From the NCBI RefSeq assembly GCF_000011085.1, contig NC_006394.1, positions 1-64,000 of the forward strand: a stretch of 64,000 nt of DNA, read 5' to 3'. Of the stretch, positions 46,159 to 55,641 are shown piece by piece. Origin of the DNA: Haloarcula marismortui ATCC 43049 (lineage in GTDB: Archaea > Halobacteriota > Halobacteria > Halobacteriales > Haloarculaceae). Under the pieces are notes generated by a model, which saw only the letters and a list, made by a program, of their open reading frames with translations, did not search any database and was not told where the DNA came from. The position numbers and the translations under genes were made by a program. Every line of letters begins with the position of its first letter. Position 1 is the first letter of the stretch.

Positions 46159-48684
46159 GTGTCTTCATCTCAATCCTCATCTTCCACGTGCGCGCTTTGT
46201 GGTAGGGCTGTCCCTGACGATAGAGTCGTGGGTGAGAACGACACCGTCTTCTGCTGTGATGGATGTCGAAACGTCCATCGAGTACTCGGTGGCGATGGAG
46301 TCCACAGTCGGATGGACCCGACAGACGACCCCATGCGCGAGTCCGGTGCTGGGGCGGGCGAACGCGATGCGGATACCCCTCGATTAGGGTCTGAGGAACG
46401 AGCTTTCTTTCAGGTCGACGGGATGCACTGTGCGACGTGTGAAGCATTTCTTGAATCAGTCGCCGAGGACTGCGAGGGTGTTGTAGACGTGGCAGCAAGC
46501 TACGTCACCGAGACGGTTCGTATCACATACGACCCTGATCGCGTCTCGAAGGAAACTCTCTGTGATACCCTGAGTACACTCGGCTATTCGGCAACCCTCC
46601 GTGCTGGAGGGAGCGATGACACACCGACTATAATCGGACAGTCGCGCCGGTCGGACGAGCCGAATGAACGAGGGATTGACGAGGTGCTGGGATTCCGTTA
46701 CGCTGCTGGCGTCATTTTCGGGACGTTCATGCTCCTCCCATATGCGGTCCTCCTCTATCCGGCGCAGCTCTCGTCGTTCTTTGGTGAGGGGACGCTCGAT
46801 ATGTACGCGAGTACGTCCGGGATCGGCGGTGGAGATGGCCTGTTGATCCTCCCGCTCTTTCTCGTTCTGACGGGTGTCGTCCTCGTGTTTACCGGCCTGC
46901 CGCTGTTACAGGGTGCGTATGTCAGTCTGAAGATGCGACAGCCGAATACGGACTTTCTCGTCGCGATCACCGTGGTGAGCGCCTACGTGTACAGCACGAT
47001 TGCCTTTCTCCTCGGTCGACTCGACGTTTTCTACGACCTCACGATCGTGGTTGCCGCGAGTGTGGTGGCCGCCATCTTCTACGAATCACTGAGCAAGCAG
47101 CGAGCGATGGATCGCCTGACGAATCTCACTATCTCCCACGTCACCGAAGCCAGGCGGTATGGCGCCGATGGGACGACGATGGTCGACGTACACAGTCTGG
47201 AACCCGGGGAACGGGTTCTCGTCCGTGAGGGCGAACGCATCCCAGTCGATGGTGTTCTCGCTGAGAGTGAGTGCACGGTCGATGAAGCGATCGTGACGGG
47301 CGAGTCGCTCCCGGTATCGAAACAAGCTGGGGACGAGGTCGTCGGCGGGGCGGTCGTCACAAATGGGGCTGCTGTCCTCACGGTGAGCGATGGGACAACC
47401 AGTAGTATCGATCGCCTCGTCACCTCTGTCTGGAATCTCCAGAGTGGGGATCACGGTGTCCAGCGGCAGGCCGATAAGCTCGCGTCAGTCATCATCCCGG
47501 TCGTCGTCGGTGGGGCGGTACTCGCTGGATTGGGGTCGCTTCTGGTGGGGACTGGTATTCCCGTCGCCGTCCTGACGGCGCTGGTAGTTCTCTTAGTGGG
47601 ATGTCCGTGGGCACTTGGCCTGGCAACCCCGCTCTCGGTGGCAACCAGTATCGAACAAGCGGTAGAGCGGGGCATCGTCATCTTCGACGAGACAGTCTTC
47701 GAGCGCCTTCGGAACGTCGACGTCGTCGTCTTCGACAAAACAGGGACTCTCACGACCGGCCAGATGGATGTCCTCGAGGTGGATGCACCGTCGGATCTCC
47801 TTGAAACCGTCGCGGCCCTCGAACAGCGAGCATCCCACCCAGCGGCCGACGCAATCGTGAATACGTTTGCACAAAGGAATCAGGAGGGCGATCGCTCAAG
47901 AGCCGATGGGGGGGTTGCCGATGGCAGTGACCACGAGTACGCAGCGGACATCACCGAATTCACGAGCCACGCGACCGGCGTCGAAGGAGTCGTCGAGGAC
48001 ACGCGCGTTCTCGTCGGGAATCTCGATCTCTTCGCGGAACTTGGGTGGTCGGTGAGCGAGCAGATCGAGACGCGTGCCGCAGAGGCACGAACGGCCGGTC
48101 ACCTTCCGGTCGTCGTCGGTCGTGACGGTCATGCAGAGGGCGTCGTCGTCGTGGGGGACGAACCACGGGCAGGTTGGGATGACACACTCACGCAGCTGAA
48201 TGACCGTGATATCGAGATCGTTGTTCTGACCGGTGATGACGAGGCTGCTACTGACTTTCTCGACAGTCATCCTGCCGTCGATCACGTGTTTGCGGGGGTC
48301 CCGCCGGCAGGCAAGACCGCGACGATCCGGCGGTTACAGTCCCGGGGACAGGTTACAATGGTTGGTGATGGAACGAACGATGCACCGGCTCTTGCGACCG
48401 CAGACCTGGGAATCTCGCTCGGTGGTGGAACGGCACTCGCGTCCGATGCCGCGGATATTTCTATCGTCGATGATGACCTCGCGGCGGTGGAGACGACGTT
48501 CGATCTCGCAGATGCAGCTCGTCGGCGTGTCAAACAGAACAACGGGCTAGCGCTGCTCTATAATGGGGTCACGATGCCACTCGCAGCGACGGGGTTGCTG
48601 AATCCGGTGTTCGCGATGGGTGCGGTCGTGGCGACCGGCGGTCTCCTCGCAGCGAATTCGTTTCGAGACCTGCTTCACGAGTAG
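46159..48684 (+). CDS. P1B ATPase with CPW motif and N-terminal Cys cluster
   Basis: An 841-residue heavy-metal ATPase. N-terminus: CALC (11-14) and FCCDGC (31-36), like the FixI/CcoI-type Cys cluster, then an HMA domain with HCATC (90-94). TM helices, TGES, C482-P-W484 in the transport helix, DKTGT (D526), a degraded TGDD and GDGTNDAP. CPW is very unusual; CPC would be expected for a copper pump of the CcoI kind. It may load copper into an extracytoplasmic oxidase; the downstream genes fit this. GTG start with a GGTGGT upstream. Confidence 0.85.
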   Translation: MSSSQSSSSTCALCGRAVPDDRVVGENDTVFCCDGCRNVHRVLGGDGVHSRMDPTDDPMRESGAGAGERDADTPRLGSEERAFFQVDGMHCATCEAFLESVAEDCEGVVDVAASYVTETVRITYDPDRVSKETLCDTLSTLGYSATLRAGGSDDTPTIIGQSRRSDEPNERGIDEVLGFRYAAGVIFGTFMLLPYAVLLYPAQLSSFFGEGTLDMYASTSGIGGGDGLLILPLFLVLTGVVLVFTGLPLLQGAYVSLKMRQPNTDFLVAITVVSAYVYSTIAFLLGRLDVFYDLTIVVAASVVAAIFYESLSKQRAMDRLTNLTISHVTEARRYGADGTTMVDVHSLEPGERVLVREGERIPVDGVLAESECTVDEAIVTGESLPVSKQAGDEVVGGAVVTNGAAVLTVSDGTTSSIDRLVTSVWNLQSGDHGVQRQADKLASVIIPVVVGGAVLAGLGSLLVGTGIPVAVLTALVVLLVGCPWALGLATPLSVATSIEQAVERGIVIFDETVFERLRNVDVVVFDKTGTLTTGQMDVLEVDAPSDLLETVAALEQRASHPAADAIVNTFAQRNQEGDRSRADGGVADGSDHEYAADITEFTSHATGVEGVVEDTRVLVGNLDLFAELGWSVSEQIETRAAEARTAGHLPVVVGRDGHAEGVVVVGDEPRAGWDDTLTQLNDRDIEIVVLTGDDEAATDFLDSHPAVDHVFAGVPPAGKTATIRRLQSRGQVTMVGDGTNDAPALATADLGISLGGGTALASDAADISIVDDDLAAVETTFDLADAARRRVKQNNGLALLYNGVTMPLAATGLLNPVFAMGAVVATGGLLAANSFRDLLHE

Positions 48685-48747
48685 CGGCACCAACCCAGCG
48701 AAGCGGCAGATACCTGCTGTAACCGGGTGAAGACGATTCCTATCGCT

Positions 48748-48942
48748 TCATTCGAGCAATTCAAAGGCACCGAGCCCCGCGTACCCGACCGCAAAGCCCG
48801 CAACGATGATGCCTCCGGAGAGGACTTGGTAGAACGGCGTCGACGGGAGGAAGCCGGTTGCGAAGGTGCCGACAACGATCAGTACCGCTGCCAGTTCCAA
48901 AAACACGTACTGACGACGTTTTCCCCTCATATATTGAGGCAT
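48748..48942 (-). CDS. Small two-helix membrane protein
   Basis: About 64 residues, two TM helices (LELAAVLIVVGTFATGFL, VLSGGIIVAGFAVGYAGLG). Starts at 48930 or 48969 are also possible. Convergent with the CPW ATPase. Probably a subunit or helper of a membrane complex; no family named. Confidence 0.5.
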   Translation of the reverse strand: MPQYMRGKRRQYVFLELAAVLIVVGTFATGFLPSTPFYQVLSGGIIVAGFAVGYAGLGAFELLE

Positions 48943-48984
48943 TTGTCCCCCTAGGTACCGTGAGATCACAGTAGATACCTTACC

Positions 48985-50196
48985 TCAGTCCGCCGGGATG
49001 ATGGCAGCCGATTGATCGGGCTGTCGGGCTGCTTGGACCGAGTAGATTAGGCTCCCCGTGAAGAGGACGAAGCTTCCAACGATGAATACTGCACTGAGCG
49101 GCGAGGCCGAATCGACGAACACCCAGTAGAGAGGGGCGGCAATCGATGGCCCGGCAGCAAGTACCGCGATCTTCGCGACGAGTGGCCCACAGCATCCACA
49201 GGTACACGTCCCGACGATTGCAGCGCTTCCGGCGGTCCCTTCGGTCATGCCGGCTCGTTCCTCGACGCGCCAGTGACGGGCGATGAGAGCGGCGTTTAAC
49301 CCGATGAGTGCGCTTAGCATCCCGACGACGATGACCTGGCCGGGTGACAGGGCTAGGAAGAACGGGATATGTATGAACGGGAGATGCGGAATCGCGATTT
49401 CGAGCGTCGGCCACGATACTAGCTGATAGATTGCGGGTAGAACGACGACCGTCACCTCTTCGGGGAAGCCCTCCTCGGGGAAAAACGAGAGGTATCCTGT
49501 TATAGAGACGAAAAAGAGTGCTAACACGACACCGACGCCGATGCCGAAGCGACGCGCAACCGGATCACGCATGACTGCGCGAATGACACTCCCTGCGTCC
49601 TTCCAGACAACGTAGCCGACTAGAATTGGTGTTCCGAGGACGATTGCGTACCCAAGTGGGTGTGTATCACTTGCCAGTCCAGGAATGAGGTAGGGGTACG
49701 AGATCCACAATCCCATGAGGATGCCGAGGAACGTGTATCGTGGGCGGGATGGCCAGCGGAGCCACCCAACGATGAAGCTCGCGACCATGATGCCCAAGCC
49801 ACTCAGTAGGGCCAACGGCTGATACCACGACCGGGGGAACGGCATCGAACTCGCAGTATATGTCGGATCTGGGGAGAGCCCTTCGAAGAGAATTGCTCCG
49901 AGTGCCGTGATGGAGATCCCGACAAATACGCCGTAAAGGGCGGTTGTTGAGGTGATGCGATCGGTCCGTTTGAGAAGGATGAAGCCGCCGAGAATAACGG
50001 CACCAACGAAAGCAAGAAGTACACCGTGTCCTTGCGAGAGTCCACCGCTTCCGGTTGTACCGTGGGCGGACGCGACGGGAACCTGAGTGAGCGTAACAAT
50101 TGCGGCAAGAAGTACAGAGAGTGGCCGAACAGACCCGATTCGAGTGGTCTGTCCACGGGAGGGATCTCCACGTGGGTGACGCTCTTCCGGTGACAT
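48985..50196 (-). CDS. Polytopic membrane protein with Cys cluster
   Basis: A 403-residue membrane protein with about ten TM helices and a signal-like N-terminus. Near the C-terminus a helix begins with GTCTCGCCGPLVAKIAVLAAG: four Cys (C-x-C-x-C-C) in a membrane context, a good metal or sulfur site. Extracytoplasmic His occur in HGTTG, HLPFIHIPFF. Lies between the CPW ATPase and the halocyanin, so a copper-related role is likely. No family named. Confidence 0.6.
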   Translation of the reverse strand: MSPEERHPRGDPSRGQTTRIGSVRPLSVLLAAIVTLTQVPVASAHGTTGSGGLSQGHGVLLAFVGAVILGGFILLKRTDRITSTTALYGVFVGISITALGAILFEGLSPDPTYTASSMPFPRSWYQPLALLSGLGIMVASFIVGWLRWPSRPRYTFLGILMGLWISYPYLIPGLASDTHPLGYAIVLGTPILVGYVVWKDAGSVIRAVMRDPVARRFGIGVGVVLALFFVSITGYLSFFPEEGFPEEVTVVVLPAIYQLVSWPTLEIAIPHLPFIHIPFFLALSPGQVIVVGMLSALIGLNAALIARHWRVEERAGMTEGTAGSAAIVGTCTCGCCGPLVAKIAVLAAGPSIAAPLYWVFVDSASPLSAVFIVGSFVLFTGSLIYSVQAARQPDQSAAIIPAD

Positions 50197-50324
50197 TATT
50201 CTGTCTTGGACAGAGAGGCACTTCTACCTGACTGATTTACCTCTGATATCCTGGGCTTGACTGTCGTTAGATCCTGCTGGCTGTGGAAATATCCCCCTCC
50301 GAAAGTACGATCGGCACGGTGAAT

Positions 50325-50744
50325 TCACTCGCCGTCCAGAAATACGAGGAACTGTATATGCTTGAAGAACCAGACCGGAAGAACGGCTCCAACCCCTGCA
50401 GCGAGTAGGAGACTATTCGATGCTGTCCACACGATCTGTCCAAGTACGGTGCCAATAATCAAGACGCCGTTGTATGCAATCGCATTCACCGCTAAATCGC
50501 CTCTTGACTCAGCCCGGGGCCATTTGATGAGACTGGGCCTGATTGCTGACGTCCGGCCGGATACTACTGCGATGAGAAGTCCGAGTAGGCCGGATACAAA
50601 CCAGCCGAGTACAGCCGGTGGCCAGTTGTATACAACCGTTGCGGTGGCAAGAACAATCAGACACGGACTGGTGATTGTACCGATCTCTACGGAGGCATAG
50701 CGGGTCAAAATGTGTTCCTCAGTCCCTTGTTGTGCGGTAGCCAT
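50325..50744 (-). CDS. Small membrane protein
   Basis: A 139-residue protein with four predicted TM helices. It is upstream of, and on the same strand as, the Cys-cluster protein. No family named. Confidence 0.55.
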   Translation of the reverse strand: MATAQQGTEEHILTRYASVEIGTITSPCLIVLATATVVYNWPPAVLGWFVSGLLGLLIAVVSGRTSAIRPSLIKWPRAESRGDLAVNAIAYNGVLIIGTVLGQIVWTASNSLLLAAGVGAVLPVWFFKHIQFLVFLDGE

Positions 50745-50784
50745 CTGTGAGGGTTATGGGTAGGGCAGTGGATCAGATCGGGGA

Positions 50785-50859
50785 TGCTCCGTCGAGGATT
50801 TGAACCTCGGTCCTCGACGTGAGATGCCGAGATGGTTGGCCGAGCTACACCAACGGAGC
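50785..50859 (-). tRNA. tRNA-Glu (anticodon CTC)
   Basis: Minus strand, 75 bases with the discriminator A. The 7-bp acceptor stem GCTCCGT/ACGGAGC, the T arm CGAGG-TTCAAAT-CCTCG and the anticodon loop ATCTCAC in a TCGGC/GTCGA stem are all clear. CTC reads GAG codons. No CCA is encoded. tRNA genes are common integration sites for haloarchaeal elements. Confidence 0.93.
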
Positions 50860-50957
50860 AGCTTCAACTTGGAGCTTCAGTACTTCAGGTCTGGTCGGTG
50901 TCCTATTCAGTGGGAATCCGCCGTTTCCCCTTATGTTGGGGTCTTTGATAATGTGGT

Positions 50958-51521
50958 ATGGAGCGTCGACAGGTTCTCAAGACAGCCGGAATTCTCGCAA
51001 CAGGTGGCGTAACTGGTCTCGCTGGATGCAGTAGTTCGGGGAACGGAGACGGTGGCGGTGAGCCGACCACGACTGAAACGCAGGAGACAGCTGGTGGGTC
51101 TGGAGACTCGAATACTGTTATGATGGTCACTGACGGGAGCGAGTATTATTTCGATCCCATTGGTCTGTTCATCGAATCCGGGGAAACTGTGACATTCGAA
51201 ATCCAGAGCGGCAGTCACTCGGCAACCGCCTACAAAGAGGGAACGAGCTCAGCATCAGTTACCCGGATTCCCGAAAGCGCAGAAACGTTCAATAGCGAAA
51301 CGCTGAGTGAACAGGGCGCAACGTTCGAGCACACGTTCGAGACCACGGGGACGTACGATTACTTCTGTATCCCGCACAAGACTCTGGGGATGGTCGGTCG
51401 GATCGTCGTTGGCGAACCCGGCGGTCCCGCGGAGGGGAGTATGCCGCCGGACGGAGACGTCCCCGAAAGCCAGACCATCGTTGATCAAGGCAGCGTCTCG
51501 TACAGCTCGTTCTCCGGGTAG
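50958..51521 (+). CDS. Halocyanin (blue-copper lipoprotein)
   Basis: A 187-residue halocyanin. Lipobox LAGC near residue 23, an acidic/Thr-rich linker, then a plastocyanin fold with ligands in GSHSATAY and YFCIPHKTLGM (His, Cys, His, Met). It carries electrons on the outer face of the membrane, with the nearby oxidase and multicopper oxidase as possible partners. Confidence 0.9.
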   Translation: MERRQVLKTAGILATGGVTGLAGCSSSGNGDGGGEPTTTETQETAGGSGDSNTVMMVTDGSEYYFDPIGLFIESGETVTFEIQSGSHSATAYKEGTSSASVTRIPESAETFNSETLSEQGATFEHTFETTGTYDYFCIPHKTLGMVGRIVVGEPGGPAEGSMPPDGDVPESQTIVDQGSVSYSSFSG

Positions 51522-51624
51522 GCGGCCGCGTATACTGCGAGCTGTGCGCTCCGGAATCGCTTGTACACCATATGGCCGACATTGACTGTGCTTCGGACCG
51601 ACAGTATGGAGACATACGCTGTCG

Positions 51625-52377
51625 ATGACACTCGCACAAGGCCCGTGGCCGACATACACGGATGCTGCCCTCGATAGTGTTCTACGAGAACGACGTGAGG
51701 TTGAGCGCGAATGTCAAGCCTTCCAACGGTTTCGCCAGCGTATCCAGACCGTCGACACACAGACTCCTCGGTTCGAACGGTCCGTTGTTGGAGTGGATCA
51801 GAACCTTACATCCGAAGAGAAGTCGGTCCGTAATACCATCGAGCCGTGGTATCATGATACTGTGATGGCGGTCGACCACTACGGCGACGTGTACGGTGAT
51901 TCGTTCGAGGCGAGCCTCAGTGCCGAATTCGGGGCCGATGTGTTGCTCCTGATCTCAGAAGCGACTACGTTCTCACCGCTCATCAAACAACGGCTCCTCG
52001 AGGCCGCACAGCAGTGTATTGACAACCGCCGAGTCTTTCTGGAGAGCCTCCAGGATGAATTCACTACCCTCAAAGACGTGCAATCTACAGTTCAAGAGAT
52101 TCGAGAGGCGATAGCAGAACTTGATTCTACGAAATTACAGGGGAACTCAGATATTGAACTAACCGACCGATACGAGACGCTTCATACGTTGAATGATGAA
52201 TGTAAGAGTTGGATCCAGCAACGGCAGGAGGAAATCCACGCTCATCGAATCGATCGGTCGGCAGACGTGGATGCCTACACTGACCTCTGTTCATATCTCT
52301 ATGAGGGTCTGGAGGTTGATTATCCGGTATTGGCGACGTTTGTCGATATCTTGGAGATCATCTCCCAATATGAGTAG
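51625..52377 (+). CDS. Hypothetical helical protein (haloarchaeal DUF7260-like)
   Basis: A 250-residue protein predicted as mostly coiled coil (RERREVERECQAFQRFRQRI, TVQEIREAIAEL). Similar haloarchaeal proteins are classed as DUF7260; the match is by eye. No TM helix. Function unknown. Confidence 0.55.
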   Translation: MTLAQGPWPTYTDAALDSVLRERREVERECQAFQRFRQRIQTVDTQTPRFERSVVGVDQNLTSEEKSVRNTIEPWYHDTVMAVDHYGDVYGDSFEASLSAEFGADVLLLISEATTFSPLIKQRLLEAAQQCIDNRRVFLESLQDEFTTLKDVQSTVQEIREAIAELDSTKLQGNSDIELTDRYETLHTLNDECKSWIQQRQEEIHAHRIDRSADVDAYTDLCSYLYEGLEVDYPVLATFVDILEIISQYE

Positions 52378-52660
52378 TCCTCTCTTTTACCTCCTACTCT
52401 GTCTTGACGTCGTCCTATGGCTGAACAGTAGTTGCTGATTTGGCTGCGATTAGTGCTGGCAAACTCAGCGATGGAATCGAGGAACTCCGTGCACCGGGTG
52501 CACGGCTTTCAGAATCGGCGTGAGTGGGCGTCGAACATGTTAGATAATCGACTCCGGCAATGACTGTGAAAGGGTGGGCTTCCGCTCGCACCGTGTCAAT
52601 ACCGGCTTCCAGCAAATCTACTTTGTTAACGGTTTTGTCTATCCGGTCACAACTGTACAT

Positions 52661-52846
52661 ATGGAATTCGACTTTGTGCGCTCGGTGGCCCCCCTTGTCG
52701 TAATTGTCGCCGTCGCGGCGATTGCGCTCACGACCGTGATGACCTCCTCGACGGTCTTTATGATGGTTCTGCCCTCGATGATTATCTTCTCGGTCATCGC
52801 GTTCTTCCTGGGAATGAAACATGGCGAGTTCCGCGCCAGTGCATAA
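52661..52846 (+). CDS. Small membrane protein
   Basis: A 61-residue protein with two TM helices (VAPLVVIVAVAAIALTTVM and TVFMMVLPSMIIFSVIAFFLG). ATG at 52661 fits better than the longer frame. Related to short haloarchaeal membrane proteins next to respiratory genes. Confidence 0.6.
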   Translation: MEFDFVRSVAPLVVIVAVAAIALTTVMTSSTVFMMVLPSMIIFSVIAFFLGMKHGEFRASA

Positions 52847-53050
52847 TAGGCCGACCCAGTAGCCGGAATCCGCTGTGTTGCGGTCCATGCTAGCCCCCAG
52901 CTGTGTTGATTCAGATTATTTCGATGACCGGTTCGCAGTCCTAGCGACGGCTGTTTTAGCGGGGTGATGTCGAACCAACAGGAGTCCACCTGGGTTGGGT
53001 AACCCCTATCGTTCAGTTAGATCCTGTCCTGGTCGTGGTGTAGAGGGTCT

Positions 53051-54205
53051 CTACGTGGAGTAGCCAGCGTACTCCATAAGTTGGTTGAAAATGTCAGTAT
53101 CCATGACGGACCGATAGACCACGCCGGTGAGCATCCCGCCGGGATAGAACGTGCCGTTCATCACGTGGTTGACCTTGTGGCAGTGCATCAGGTAGATGCC
53201 GGGGTCTGCATCGGCAGTAAATTCGATCGTGTGTCGTTCAGCGGGGGCGACGTTCGTGACGTCCATGTCGTGGCGGGCAGCCTCTGGAATCGTCCCGCCG
53301 TCCTTTTCGACACGCTGGAAGCGGTGGTTATGGATATGCATCGGGTGCGACATGTATCCACCGTTGACGAGGTGGATGCGAACTGAGTCGCCCTCGTCGA
53401 CGATGATCGGTGAGCCTTCTTCGGGGTGCAGCGTTCGGGGTGCGCTCTTCCCGTTGACGGTGAACACGTCCGGATTGCGACTGGCCGAATTGTATGTGAA
53501 GTCCGCCTCACCGGCCCACTTCCGCGGAACCCGCGAATCCCAGTCCTTGATCGTCATGAAGTATTCGCGGTCCGCCGGTTCGTAGCCTTCGGGATCAACT
53601 CGGTAGATCCCGTACATGCCCATGTCGATATGCCGGTGGGTCTGGAAGTGGCAATGGTAGAAATGCGTTCCAGGGACGTTAGCGGGAATCTCGTAGGTGT
53701 GTGTCTCCCCTGGCGGGACCTGAATCCCGGTCGTCGTCGGGACGCCGTCGTTCTCCCACGTCTTGCGAATTCCGTGGAAGTGAATCGTGTGGGGACGTCG
53801 GCCATCGGTGTTGTCGAGTGTCACCTCCATCGCGTTACCCTCGGTCGTTCTGAGAATTGGGCCTGGGACGCTGGGGTCGTTGTCGTCGGCCTGGAACGCC
53901 CAGACGCGTGGGAATTCGACGGGCCCACCCATTGTATCGAGCGGGTGGACGGCGTGGCGGGCCTGTTGAGTCCGCATCGTCACTCCACCACCCTGCTCGT
54001 CGACGTTGACGACTGTTGGAGGGCTGGTGTAGGGGAGATTAGGCGAGTCAGTTTGTGTCTGCGTGGCCGTATCGCTCGTTGCTGCTGGCTCGTTAGCTCC
54101 GCCCGCCGAACAGCCTGCTAACGAAGCGATACCCGTCGCGCCAGTTGCCGCGAGAAACTCACGCCGGGACAGTCCGGTTCCGGGTGCGCCGAAACGTGTG
54201 GTCAT
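53051..54205 (-). CDS. Two-domain multicopper oxidase
   Basis: A 384-residue exported multicopper oxidase with a Tat-type signal and lipobox (SRREFLAATGATGIASLAGC). Trinuclear-centre and type 1 copper motifs: HFHG, HCHFQTH, HPMHIHNH and HCHKVNH. Its length indicates two cupredoxin domains rather than three. It oxidises Cu(I), phenols or other small donors, using oxygen. Lies among copper and oxidase-assembly genes. Confidence 0.88.
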   Translation of the reverse strand: MTTRFGAPGTGLSRREFLAATGATGIASLAGCSAGGANEPAATSDTATQTQTDSPNLPYTSPPTVVNVDEQGGGVTMRTQQARHAVHPLDTMGGPVEFPRVWAFQADDNDPSVPGPILRTTEGNAMEVTLDNTDGRRPHTIHFHGIRKTWENDGVPTTTGIQVPPGETHTYEIPANVPGTHFYHCHFQTHRHIDMGMYGIYRVDPEGYEPADREYFMTIKDWDSRVPRKWAGEADFTYNSASRNPDVFTVNGKSAPRTLHPEEGSPIIVDEGDSVRIHLVNGGYMSHPMHIHNHRFQRVEKDGGTIPEAARHDMDVTNVAPAERHTIEFTADADPGIYLMHCHKVNHVMNGTFYPGGMLTGVVYRSVMDTDIFNQLMEYAGYST

Positions 54206-54373
54206 GATACACTCGGCATTTTGGTTGGCCTAAACATAGGGCGACTGCGGTGTCCCAATTCACGGGACAGTGCGTGGATATGTTCGGCAAAAGGCGAATG
54301 GAGATGGCGGCTTTTTATTTATACTTGTTCGCCGTTAGGAGTCTGAAATTGAGACGACAAAGTGGTCAGATTT

Positions 54374-55099
54374 TTAGAGTCCGCCCGTCGCCGTCAGATA
54401 GGCCCCTGCAAACTGCACCGCGTTATACGTCCCGTGAATCACAGCCGGCACTGTGAGGTTGTCCGTATACTCGTACGCTGCTCCCAGTACTAAGGCCAGG
54501 ACGAATGCGATACCGATGTACACCAGTTTGCCTTCCCCTGACAACGAGAAGAGATGGATCGATGCGAACAGAGCGCTTGCGAGGATGATTGCACGAGCCG
54601 GATGGAGACTTTCACGGAGGGTGCCCTGTACGAGGCCCCGGAACAACAGCTCTTCTCCCGGGCCGACTAACAGGAATTGAAGGGGGATCAGAAGAAGGAA
54701 TACACTCGGATTTTGTCGCCCGACCTCGACGATCTGATTCTGAGCCGAGTTCAGACCGAGGGCTGTGATTACTGAGGACGCCACAAAGAGCAACCCCAGG
54801 ATCGCTATACTCCCGCCAACAATCACTGCTCCATCACGCTTGTCAGGTGAACGAACTGGAACGAATCCCAATCCGAGATCACGGCCTTTGAGATAAAGGA
54901 TGGCGATGCCCCCAAACGTCACTCCTTGGAGGAAGAACGTGCTCACAACCAGTCTGAGGGCTGGGCGCGACGCGAGGTCGACTCCGAACAACCCGACTAC
55001 CGTCGCGACGGCAAGGATTACGATAGCCCCCGCGACGTATGATCCATACGTGAGACCAATCGCCGAGGCGACAGACCGGAAACGAGATATCGACGACAT
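54374..55099 (-). CDS. CPBP-family intramembrane protease
   Basis: A 241-residue membrane protein with eight TM helices. The CPBP motifs EELLFRG and FASIHLF supply the metal site. It belongs to the CAAX-protease/bacteriocin-processing family; in archaea substrates are unknown. Confidence 0.85.
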   Translation of the reverse strand: MSSISRFRSVASAIGLTYGSYVAGAIVILAVATVVGLFGVDLASRPALRLVVSTFFLQGVTFGGIAILYLKGRDLGLGFVPVRSPDKRDGAVIVGGSIAILGLLFVASSVITALGLNSAQNQIVEVGRQNPSVFLLLIPLQFLLVGPGEELLFRGLVQGTLRESLHPARAIILASALFASIHLFSLSGEGKLVYIGIAFVLALVLGAAYEYTDNLTVPAVIHGTYNAVQFAGAYLTATGGL

Positions 55100-55197
55100 T
55101 AATCAGATGTGAGCGTAGGGCTCCACCCTACAAGCTGGCTTCGATAGGTCGATTCCGGCGCTATTCATTCCAAGACATCCCGCGGTAGTGATTTTGT

Positions 55198-55641
55198 TCA
55201 TAGCTGACGTTCAGGTTCGACGAGGTTGGATCCAGCGAGGACTGTAATTATCACGAGCACGAACGCGATGAGTGAGAGATTCGGAATTGTAAGTCCGAGC
55301 ACCGGAGCCTGCCACTGGACAACTGCACAGGGGCCAGCAAAGGTGCATGAGGCCGTCGTTGCTTGGAGTACGGAGTGATATCCCGCGATTGAAGCTCCCA
55401 CCACGGATAGTGGCACGACTGTTCGCCAGATTGTGTTGTGGCTCTCGAGGGCGGCAACGCCGAGAACGACGACAAGCGGATACATGAGGATACGTTGGTA
55501 CCAGCAGAGGGTACACGGAACGAGACCGAGGCCGAGACTGAACCAGAGGCTTCCCAGGGTTGCAATCGCCGCGACGCCTGCCCCGCCTGCAAGCCAGAAT
55601 CGTCCGTCGGACATCCATGACTCAGTTTGATCCAGCTGCAT
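55198..55641 (-). CDS. dsbB: DsbB-like disulfide oxidase
   Basis: A 147-residue four-helix membrane protein with the quinone-side CTLC and the outer Cys pair C-x6-C (SCTFAGPC). Re-oxidises DsbA. Overlaps the DsbA stop by 20 bases; the ATG at 55614 is an alternative. Same transcript as dsbA. Confidence 0.85.
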   Translation of the reverse strand: MQLDQTESWMSDGRFWLAGGAGVAAIATLGSLWFSLGLGLVPCTLCWYQRILMYPLVVVLGVAALESHNTIWRTVVPLSVVGASIAGYHSVLQATTASCTFAGPCAVVQWQAPVLGLTIPNLSLIAFVLVIITVLAGSNLVEPERQL

